A stretch of DNA of 13,923 bases, taken from contig NPFB01000016.1 in the NCBI GenBank assembly GCA_014084085.1, forward strand, positions 1-13,923, written 5' to 3'. This DNA comes from Hondaea fermentalgiana (lineage: Eukaryota > Sar > Bigyra > Thraustochytrida > Thraustochytriidae). The translations under genes were made by a program, and so were the position numbers. This document shows, piece by piece, positions 7,473-13,923 of this stretch. The notes beneath the pieces are model-generated. The model was not told the DNA's origin and ran no database searches. It saw nothing but the letters and a program-made list of their open reading frames with translations. Every line of letters starts with the position of its first letter. The first letter of the stretch is position 1.

Positions 7473-8801
7473 ATGGCGAGCGCGAGCATGAGGAGCCCGG
7501 AGAAGACGCACGCCGAGCGCGAAGACCCGGAGGATACCGTGCCGAGCGCGCGGGGCGCCGAGGCCGCAGAGGCGGAGGCCGCGGCGGGCGCCTCGCCGGT
7601 GCTGACCGCGGTCGCGAGCGGGAACAAGATCTTTGAACGGCGTTCGAGCAGCGACGAGAGCGGCGGCGGGCCGCTGGTTCCGGGCTTGGCCGTCGAGGAG
7701 GTCGAGGGGGCCGCCGAGGCCTGGGATGACGCGCTCGAAGACCTGCGAGAGGCAGGCTTTCAGTACAGGACAGCAGGGCTACTGAAGCGTGCTGCAGCAT
7801 GGGGAATTGGCTTTGTCCCGTTCGTGGGCAGTGCGGTTAACGCTCTGATGAAGGAGGACCATGCCTTTGTGTCGTCCCGCGCAGTTCCTGACCGGTCGCT
7901 GCGCGCGACGGGCCACGCCGACGTGTCAAACTGGTTTGCCTCGCAGTTCTTCATCAACAGAGACGGTCTCGCCATTTATTGGCGGCGCTGGATGCCTCCT
8001 CACGAACGAAGTCCTCGTGCGATTGTGGTAATTTCGCACGGGCTCAGTGAACATTCGCAGAGGTACGAGGACGTTGCCATGCGGCTAGCGGGCGAGGGGT
8101 ACGCCGTATACGCTCTTGATCATCAGGGCCATGGCTGCAGCGAGGGCGACCGGATGCACGTCAAGTGGTTTGCGGACTTTGTCGAGGACTTGCTTGAGCT
8201 GACGCTCATGGCGGTCGGATCGTCTCAACGCATGCCGCGCGTCTTTCTGCTCGGGCATGGCACTGGTGGGCTCATTGGTCTTTACGCAGCGCACTATGCA
8301 CCGGGGCTCTACCAAGGCATCATTTTGTCGTCGCCGGCTTTGCATCTTGAGATGCCGCTTTTCTCGGACGTTGTGGTGCCGCGCATGGCCGCCTTGGCGC
8401 CCAAGCTTCCCTCTCCGGGCATGGATCATTCTGCTCTGTGCCGGGACAATTCGGTAGTGGACCGGTACCTGAACGACCCGCTGGTGTGTCACGGGCGGCC
8501 GACCTTGCGCTTGAGCAGCGAGGTGATGGCGGCCGCGTTGCGTGTGCCCGCCTTTGCTGCAGGCTTTTCGGTGCCGTACCTGCTTATGCACGGGTCGGGA
8601 GACCGCATCTGTTTGCCTCTTGGGTCGGCCTCTTTTCACGATGCTGTCAAGGCTGTTCCCGAGGAGGACAAGGAGTTTCACATTTTCCCGGGGGCTTACC
8701 ACGAGCTTTTCAACGAGCCGGACCGCGACTCGCGCGCTCTGGCCTGCACGCTTGATTGGCTCGAGGATCGTCTCAGCAAGCTTGAATTCCAGAGACCTTG
8801 A
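7473..8801 (+). CDS. Monoglyceride-lipase-like alpha/beta hydrolase paralogue lacking the catalytic serine (probable pseudoenzyme)
   Basis: This 442-residue protein is clearly paralogous to the minus-strand lipase at 5432-6448. Shared elements: DVSNWFASQFFINRDGLAIY (NSNWFPSNYFINKDKLAIF in the partner), oxyanion loop SHGLSEHSQRY (188-198), the identical block YAVYALDHQGHGCSEG, a similar cap, LLMHGSGDR with Asp377, and AYHELFNEP with His410. The nucleophile elbow reads GHGTG instead of GHSMG; codon GGC at 8259-8261 puts glycine (residue 263) where serine should be. Asp and His remain, so the protein is predicted inactive as a serine hydrolase. A roughly 95-residue Ala/Glu-rich acidic N-terminal extension precedes a short hydrophobic segment (about 107-126). 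The start at 7473 has A at -3 and G at +4; a second ATG lies at 7488, and the frame upstream lacks an ATG. The frame is intact with normal codon use, so this is not a decayed pseudogene. Confidence 0.9.
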   Translation: MASASMRSPEKTHAEREDPEDTVPSARGAEAAEAEAAAGASPVLTAVASGNKIFERRSSSDESGGGPLVPGLAVEEVEGAAEAWDDALEDLREAGFQYRTAGLLKRAAAWGIGFVPFVGSAVNALMKEDHAFVSSRAVPDRSLRATGHADVSNWFASQFFINRDGLAIYWRRWMPPHERSPRAIVVISHGLSEHSQRYEDVAMRLAGEGYAVYALDHQGHGCSEGDRMHVKWFADFVEDLLELTLMAVGSSQRMPRVFLLGHGTGGLIGLYAAHYAPGLYQGIILSSPALHLEMPLFSDVVVPRMAALAPKLPSPGMDHSALCRDNSVVDRYLNDPLVCHGRPTLRLSSEVMAAALRVPAFAAGFSVPYLLMHGSGDRICLPLGSASFHDAVKAVPEEDKEFHIFPGAYHELFNEPDRDSRALACTLDWLEDRLSKLEFQRP

Positions 8802-9544
8802 CCGGTTCTTGTCTCTGTCTGTCCGTCTGTCTGTCGCTCGCTTGGCTTTCTTGCTTGCTTGCTGGCATGCGTTTGTGCAGTAGTCTCCCCATGATGTTCA
8901 TTAGCCTATCTTTTCTCTCTGTTTTGTTGCTGTCTTTGTTTTTGCTGTCTTTTGTCGAAAAAGGAAAAGAACGTCCATCTTGATCATCGGACCGAAAAAC
9001 AATGATTTCGTTGCGCTCCGCCGCAGCCGCAGCCGCAGCTGTAGCCGCAGTCGCGCGGGCGTTTCTGACCCATCCGCCGCGGTCGCTGCCGGCCTGGCTT
9101 TCATTTCTCCCTCATCCCTCATCTGAAGCGGCCCGTTGACCTGCTGGCTGCACTGCTAACCGTGACCGCGAGCGCATCTCGGTCGACCACGCGCGACATG
9201 CACGTCTCTCAGCCTGTGCCTACGCGCAAGTGTACGCTGCCTCTTGGAACATGCCAACGCTCCCTTCCTTCCTTCATCGTCTCCTCCCTGACCGCCGCCG
9301 CAGTGCACGCCTGCGTCCACATACATGCACATGCACGTGCACACGCGTACGGAACTGCACCTCCAGCTGCCTGGCTGCTGCTACAGCTGCATCCGCCAAC
9401 TTGAAGGAACGCGGAACGGACCCAGGGGGGCTCATCGCATCGCCGGCCACTTCCGCTCCTTGGTCGCGAGCCGTCTCCGATGGATGGGTCAAAGAGGCGC
9501 TCGATCTGCACTGCCTGCTGCAGCTGCTGCGGCTGCTCAATGGC
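8802..9544. other. Downstream region of the lipase paralogue, no recognised gene
   Basis: The first part (8802-8990) is the presumed 3' UTR: CTGT/CTGC-type repeats (about 8815-8865) followed by T-rich sequence. A 45-codon frame at 9002-9139 is noted under findings. Around 9320-9350 there is a CACATG/CACGTGCA-rich stretch. No AATAAA signal is seen. The remaining open frames on both strands are short or made of repeat translation. Confidence 0.5.
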
Positions 9545-9561
9545 CGGCCATCCATCCACTT

Positions 9562-9597
9562 ATCCATCCATCCATCCATCCATCCATCCATCCATCC
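9562..9597 (+). repeat. (ATCC)9 microsatellite
   Basis: Nine perfect ATCC units, preceded by an interrupted pair of the same unit. Shorter arrays of the same tetranucleotide occur at 10891-10910 (five CCAT units) and near 13408. In protein frames it gives Ser-Ile-His-Pro repeats that explain several spurious open frames. Confidence 0.95.
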
Positions 9598-9772
9598 GCA
9601 GCCGCTGCCGCCGATCCGGAAAAGGAAAAGCGAAGATCAGAAAAAATGCGCAATCGAGGCCCGCTCGAGTTCGTCCTGCTCGGGCCCTCCCGGATGAGCC
9701 GTCGCGCCGTGTCTCTGCGCCATAGTCCGTCGACGGCGCGGCGCCTGCGCTGTTGCTTTCGCTTCGCTTCTT

Positions 9773-9805
9773 GCTGCTGCTGCTGCTGCTGCACTGCTGC
9801 TGCTG
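9773..9805 (+). repeat. GCT/CTG trinucleotide tract
   Basis: (GCT)6 at 9773-9790 is followed after three bases by (CTG)4 at 9794-9805. A second CTG array of five units lies at 11061-11075. They sit in sequence with no recognised gene. Confidence 0.9.
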
Positions 9806-10044
9806 TAAGATGAACTGAGATGGATACTTTCTCCGCCGCTCAAGCAGCTGCAGAGCAAGCGGTGCGTGCGGCTGCGGACAGGCTGAATCCCGGGAACGGC
9901 CCGGGTCGGTCCGAGGTATCTATATCCATCCGCCGCCGCGTCCACCCATCCGTGGACCTGGACTGGTGAAGAAAGGGCCGCGCCGCGCTTCGGTCCCGGG
10001 CCGGTCCGCTCCGCCAGACCGGACGTTGGGGAGTGAGGGAGGGA

Positions 10045-10068
10045 GCGAGCGAGCGAGCGAGCGAGCGA
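10045..10068 (+). repeat. (GCGA)6 microsatellite
   Basis: Six perfect GCGA units follow GAGGGAGG. The same length and unit occur at 7421-7444 upstream of the lipase paralogue. Confidence 0.9.
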
Positions 10069-10338
10069 AAAAGTAGCGCGGAAAGCACTGCCGCGTTGTT
10101 CGCAGTCGCTGTCGGCTTCTGGGCGGGCGGTGGCCGTTGCGCCGTCGAAATGAGGGGGCGACGCGACGCGTGCGGGTGTGCGCGCGCGTGTGTGAGGAAA
10201 GGAAAGAGCGGCTGCGGGGCGCTGACGGCGCAGGATAAGAGGGCGACGCGGCCGCTGCGGGTGGACGGGGGGCGGAGGGGCGCCCCCCGCCTTCCAGCGG
10301 CCCGGGACCGCGGCCAGGATCTGGGCCTGGCTGGGCCA

Positions 10339-10367
10339 GCAGTGCGGGCGCCAAAGGCCCGCACTGC
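10339..10367. other. Perfect 11-bp GC-rich hairpin
   Basis: GCAGTGCGGGC (10339-10349) is followed by a 7-nt loop and its exact reverse complement GCCCGCACTGC (10357-10367). Three further G-C pairs are possible after a bulge. Nothing identifies it as a known RNA; it lacks the T run typical of a polymerase III terminator. Confidence 0.8.
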
Positions 10368-10458
10368 CCCCCCTTTCTCCCCCTCGCTTTCCGCCGTTGA
10401 CTGCGGGGGCGAGGCACACTGTCGCGGCTGCCTTCAGACCCGCCGAACTAGATGAACT

Positions 10459-10482
10459 TCTGTGGACCCGGGATCCCACAGA
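10459..10482. other. 7-bp inverted repeat with 10-nt loop
   Basis: TCTGTGG (10459-10465) pairs perfectly with CCACAGA (10476-10482). The loop contains CCCGGG. It lies about 90 bp downstream of the 11-bp hairpin, so the two could belong to one structured element. Confidence 0.7.
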
Positions 10483-10595
10483 CCCCCCGGGAGGGCCCAG
10501 TGGAATTCGCTGCGGGTGATCTCGCTGAGCAGTGGGCGCCCGGTCTGGCGCACCTTACCTGCCTCTGATCTACTAGAAAGCGAGCGCAAGCCACA

Positions 10596-10611
10596 GCCAG
10601 CTGCAGCTGGC
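10596..10611. other. 16-bp perfect palindrome containing two CAGCTG sites
   Basis: GCCAGCTGCAGCTGGC equals its own reverse complement and contains two overlapping CAGCTG hexamers (E-box-like) with a central CTGCAG. The core CAGCTGCAGCTG recurs at 12298-12309. Protein binding is not shown. Confidence 0.8.
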
Positions 10612-10890
10612 ATGGCCTGCCGCCGCACTCTCTCCGCCCGCTCCCGCTCCCGCTCCCGCTCCACCCAACGCCAGACAGCTGCAGCCGCACGCAACCGCCC
10701 CGCGCGAGCCGCGCAGCTCCGCGAGGAAGACCGCCCTGCCCGTCGTCCCGCAGAAGCAAGCACGCGAGCGCGCAAGCCTCGGGCAGCTGCCGCGGCGCCC
10801 CGCTGCGAGGCGAGCCCCGCTCGCAACACCTTCGGCCTTCCGCTCCTCTTCCTTCGGATATCGATCAAAACCAAGCTCGCGCAAGCCACA

Positions 10891-10910
10891 CCATCCATCC
10901 ATCCATCCAT
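10891..10910 (+). repeat. (CCAT)5 microsatellite
   Basis: Five perfect CCAT units in a gene-free stretch, the same family as the ATCC array at 9562. Confidence 0.9.
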
Positions 10911-11480
10911 CCGAGTGTCAACTGCATGCGTCGCAGCCCCTCGCCATCAAACCGCGCACAGCGCAGAATTCACTACTTTTCCCAGCAACAACGGAACCGT
11001 GATCGCCGCGCTGGCGTTTTCCGGGATCGGGGTTTCAACCGCGTTCAAAGCGCAGAGGTGCTGCTGCTGCTGCTGGCGAAAAGAAAGAAAGGAGCAGCCG
11101 GACTGGGAGAAGACCTCGGAGGCGACAAAGACGAGGACGTTGAAGTCGACGACGAAGTAAGAAGAGGGCCGGGTCGGGTCACGAGCGGCCGCTTCTTCTC
11201 TTCTCGCGGCACGCGGCTTCGGAGACAGTCTCGAAGGCCCTGCTGCATGCATCGCTGCTGCAGATGAGCAAATGAAAGATCAAATCGCTGTCGCAGTGTC
11301 GGCAGCGCAAAGATGATCAACAAGAGCGCTCGCTGTCGCTATCCTCACCTCTTGAGAACGATGACCACGGCGACCTCGCAGACCAGCACGGTGCGGTCCA
11401 AGTGCTCGTAGGAACTTCGAACGCGCCCGGTGGCCACTGTGGCAGCGGCCATTGCCTCGCTCCCACTCACGCACTCACTC

Positions 11481-11504
11481 ACGCACGCACGCACGCACGC
11501 ACGC
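11481..11504 (+). repeat. (ACGC)6 microsatellite
   Basis: Six perfect ACGC units follow ACTC/ACGC variants from 11465. A related GCAC array lies at 13549-13568. Confidence 0.9.
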
Positions 11505-12113
11505 ACCGCGGCTTGCGTTTCGCCGACAGCGACAGCGAGATCATCATCCCCGCCGCCAATGGCAATTACTTCACCAGCTACAGCTGGAGCTGCGTCGCAG
11601 CGGTCGCTGCGGCATCGGCCTCGCTGGCCACCCAATCTTCGAAGAGTCGGGCGGTGACGGGCAACGCAGCACGGCCTCTGGAACGGACAGCGCCCGTGCA
11701 TGCATCGCGACGAAACGCATGGACGGCCGGCGAAATGGACAATAAATCATAAATGAATGAACGACGAGCGATTGATCGACTGAGCAATGGAAGGAAGGTT
11801 GATCAACTGCGAATGCTCGACAACGAAAGGAACAAGCTCCGTAAATTATCCATGACATGATGAATGCAGAAGCAACTTCTACTTATAATGGATACTACAA
11901 GTTAAAAACTCATCAACGCGCCCTCCCCCGCACTCGCACTCACTCGCCACTGCACTCGCGCTCGCACTCCCGCACGAGGCCGCCAAACCGACAGACTGCG
12001 GCCAGCCACCTGGCCAGTAGCCAGGAGGGCTCGTCGGCACAGAGGAAACGTGAATTGAATGTATAAAAAGTGAATAAAGCAAAGGCAAGGTGGTGTGTCA
12101 AAAGGAAGAGCGA

Positions 12114-12128
12114 GGCGCAAAAAGCGCC
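12114..12128. other. Small hairpin GGCGC-AAAAA-GCGCC
   Basis: A perfect 5-bp stem closes a loop of five A. Just upstream on the plus strand are TATAAAAAG (12062-12070) and GAATAAA (12071-12077). The shape resembles a short stem-loop terminator but does not match the histone 3' stem-loop consensus. Role unknown. Confidence 0.5.
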
Positions 12129-12405
12129 GTCAGTCGATGCTCTTCTCCTCCGAGATACAAGTAGATAGGCCACCGCCGGCGAAACGCATTCGCCAAGGAT
12201 AGCGATCCCGCGGCTCGTTCCTATCTGTCGTGCAATGCCGAGTTTGCAGCAGCAGCTTGCCTTTGTCGACAAGCACAGCGAGCACTAGTGCCTGCTGCAG
12301 CTGCAGCTGATGATGGATGGTGACTGACTGACCCATGATCGCTCCCCGCAAGAAGCGATTCTTGGCGGAGGAGAACAAGGAACCTAACGACTGGAAAGCT
12401 AAAGT

Positions 12406-12425
12406 AGAGAGAGAGAGAGAGAGAG
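12406..12425 (+). repeat. (AG)10 dinucleotide microsatellite
   Basis: Ten perfect AG units in a gene-free stretch. Confidence 0.9.
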
Positions 12426-12672
12426 GTGTGCGCCCGATGCGCCGTCGGCGAGGGAGGGAGGCGAAGGCGTTGATCTGGTTTGGCCTGCCAGTCTGTTGTT
12501 CCTTTCTCTCTTGCAGCCAGGTGCCCGCCTTCCTTGCCTGCACCGCGCTGCAGTTGTTTCCAGGTACGATTACTGGAAAGCTTCCAGCCGGCAGGCAGGC
12601 CTGCGGAACACGCGGCTCCGACCGCGCGCAAACATTCCCAAAGAGGCGGTAGCAGCAGCGGCAGTACAAGTA

Positions 12673-12692
12673 GCAGGCAGGCAGGCAGGCAG
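12673..12692 (+). repeat. (GCAG)5 microsatellite
   Basis: Five perfect GCAG units (GGCA phase), the same family as the CCTG array at 6638 on the opposite strand. Confidence 0.9.
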
Positions 12693-12911
12693 GAAGGGTC
12701 GTCGTTAGCGTTAGGTCGGGTGCGGCGAGGCGGCTTGGCTGGCGGGGCGCAGTTGTGTGGCGATCCCGGGGAGGTGGAAGCGGCGCACTGGAAGCGGGGG
12801 GGCGGCTGTGGAGTGGAAGCACAGCGCGTTCCGGGCTCTCCTCACGCCCGCAGCCACCACATTACGCACAGTGCGCCCGCTCGCCGCCGTCTCCTCCTCT
12901 TCGCTTTCTTC

Positions 12912-12940
12912 CTTTCTTTCTTTCTTTCTTTCTTTCTTTC
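12912..12940 (+). repeat. (CTTT)7 microsatellite
   Basis: Seven perfect CTTT units plus one C. The flanks are also pyrimidine-rich from about 12889, giving strong strand asymmetry. Confidence 0.9.
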
Positions 12941-13548
12941 GCCATCTTGCCTCGATTTGGCCTGCTTCTTCTGCCTCGCCTTCAAAGCTAGCTTGCGTGC
13001 TCGCCTGTTTCCCTGTTTCCCTGCTTGCCTGCTTGCCTGCCTGCTTGCCTCGCGCAGAGCCGCCTCGCCTCGCAGCCGGCCGTGCGCGCGGGCGCCTGCG
13101 CGCGGGAGGGAGGGGAGCGAGCGAGCGAGAGAGGCGCGCGGCAAGCTGTAGCAGGAAGCGGCGGCGGTCCCGCTGCACCTCGCGAGGCTTCGCGAGCCGC
13201 CCGGGTCCTCACGCCCGACAATTGGGCTTTCAGCCAATCGTCGAGTCGTCGGTCTGCCTGCCTTCCTGATCGACGTCCAGGCGCCGGTGAGCCGCGCAGA
13301 CAGCCAGCCAGAGCTCGCGCCCGGGCAGTCCGCGACGCGTCGGCCGTGCGAGCGAGCGCGAGCTCGAAACGCGGCGCCAGACAGCCATCCAGCTCCGTTC
13401 ATTCGTCCATCCATCCGTCGCTTTTCGTCCACTCGTCGAGGAAACTAGATATCCTTTGCTCGCGCCCTCCGGCCAGCAGGTTCTCGCGTCGATATCGGAG
13501 AGCGGCGGTCCTGCCGTGGCCTACGAGCGTGAGCGCGCCGGTCTCCTC

Positions 13549-13576
13549 GCACGCACGCACGCACGCACGCAGGCAG
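13549..13576 (+). repeat. (GCAC)5(GCAG)2 compound microsatellite
   Basis: Five GCAC units run directly into two GCAG units in the same phase, a one-base transition within the array. Confidence 0.9.
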
Positions 13577-13704
13577 GTCGGGCCGTCGACTCGCTTGGCC
13601 GGCCAGAGTTTCAAAAACCAAGCAAAAGCCTAGCGCCCGCATCGTTCTCTCTCGCTCGCCTTGGACGTGCCGGGGCCCAAACCCGCGGCTTGCGCAGGCA
13701 AACC

Positions 13705-13734
13705 AGAGCAGACAAGAGCAGACAAGAGCAGACC
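13705..13734 (+). repeat. Three tandem copies of a 10-bp unit
   Basis: AGAGCAGACA occurs twice in tandem (13705-13724), followed by AGAGCAGACC (13725-13734). It is distinct from the tetranucleotide arrays around it. Confidence 0.85.
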
Positions 13735-13923
13735 AGCGTCGCGACCCGCGCGCCTCGCCGCGCCGCGCCGCGTGCTCTTTCTGCTCTTCTCGCGCGCGGT
13801 CGCATCTCGCGTCTCGCGTCTCGCCCCGTTCTCGCAGGGTACCCGCACGGCGAGGCGGGGCGCCGCGGTCGCGCCTCGTCTCGCCTCGGCACGGCTCGCT
13901 CGCTCGCGCGCGCGCGAACCGCG

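Larger units (their letters stand above)
9806..10890. other. GC-rich gene-free stretch with hairpins
   Basis: I recognise no gene here. Contents are a (GCGA)6 array (10045-10068), a near-palindrome (10271-10291), a perfect 11-bp hairpin (10339-10367), a 7-bp hairpin (10459-10482), a 16-bp palindrome (10596-10611) and CCCGCT triplicates near 10645. The long minus-strand frame over 9637-10479 translates to Ser/Arg/Ala/Pro-rich sequence containing repeat products and shows no domain. Confidence 0.5.
10911..12400. other. Stretch with coding-like islands but no recognisable complete gene
   Basis: Several open stretches have C/G-ending codons like the real genes: minus strand 10947-11252, plus strand about 11512-11752 and minus strand 12130-12351. 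None matches a family I know, none has a full gene structure, and opposite-strand readings of the same bases are often equally open. An A/T-richer island (about 11735-11905) contains AATAAA at 11741-11746. I annotate no CDS here. Confidence 0.4.
12426..13923. other. Repeat-rich right end of the window, no recognised gene
   Basis: The last 1.5 kb contain arrays of GCAG (12673-12692), CTTT (12912-12940), CTTGCCTG-type units (about 13018-13050), GCGA (about 13117-13130), GCAC/GCAG (13549-13576), a 10-bp triplicate (13705-13734) and CG-alternating sequence at the very end. No frame on either strand gives a recognisable protein. It could be the promoter or leader of a gene beyond the window. Confidence 0.5.

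Noticed and set aside
9637..10479. Minus-strand frame of 280 codons
   Set aside because: It is Ser/Ala/Arg/Pro-rich, includes translated CTG and GCGA repeats, and overlaps other equally open frames. No domain is visible.
10500..10580. Possible 5S, U1 or SRP RNA similarity (words such as CTTACCTG and GCTGAGCAGTGGG)
   Set aside because: Only short word matches exist. The expected surrounding conserved elements and secondary structures of these RNAs are absent. No tRNA was recognised anywhere in the window either, though I could not run a covariance search.
12130..12822. Minus-strand 230-codon frame whose segment LVLAVLVDKGKLLLQTR recalls the first strand of Nudix hydrolases
   Set aside because: The Nudix box (G-x5-E-x7-REUxEExGU) does not follow. 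The N-terminal half is repeat translation. The resemblance is too short to support a call.

Overview
This window looks like nuclear DNA from a GC-rich unicellular eukaryote. It carries a 20S proteasome alpha gene split by a GT-AG intron, genes spaced 0.5 to 1 kb apart on both strands with no operon logic, strong C/G preference at third codon positions, and many tri- and tetranucleotide microsatellites. A stramenopile protist such as a thraustochytrid would fit, but that is a guess from overall style; no marker in the window fixes the taxon.

Layout. Positions 1-252 hold the 3' end of a plus-strand membrane-protein gene, possibly the last two helices of a sodium/phosphate cotransporter. Positions 253-1201 are intergenic, with four tandem copies of a 59-bp repeat (424-660) and a long pyrimidine tract. 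A complete PSMA7-type proteasome subunit gene follows, with an 8-nt coding first exon (1202-1209), a 344-nt intron and a main exon (1554-2292). Positions 2789-4882 hold an intronless gene for a 697-residue NYN-domain protein (putative PIN-like ribonuclease) with long disordered flanks. Convergent to it, on the minus strand, is a monoglyceride-lipase-type alpha/beta hydrolase (5432-6448) with an intact Ser/Asp/His triad. Divergent from that gene, across 1,024 bp of repeat-rich DNA, is its paralogue (7473-8801) on the plus strand. From 8802 to the end (5.1 kb) I recognise no gene. That stretch holds microsatellites, GC-rich hairpins, a palindrome and a few open stretches with coding-like codon use that could be exons.

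The most interesting observation is the head-to-head lipase pair. Both proteins share the N-terminal segment, the oxyanion-loop HG, a 16-residue identical block and the Asp and His of the triad, but the plus-strand copy has GHGTG where the minus-strand copy has GHSMG. It therefore lacks the nucleophilic serine. It also carries an extra acidic N-terminal region. This suggests a conserved pseudoenzyme, perhaps regulating or pairing with its active neighbour. The other genes have no evident joint function with this pair.
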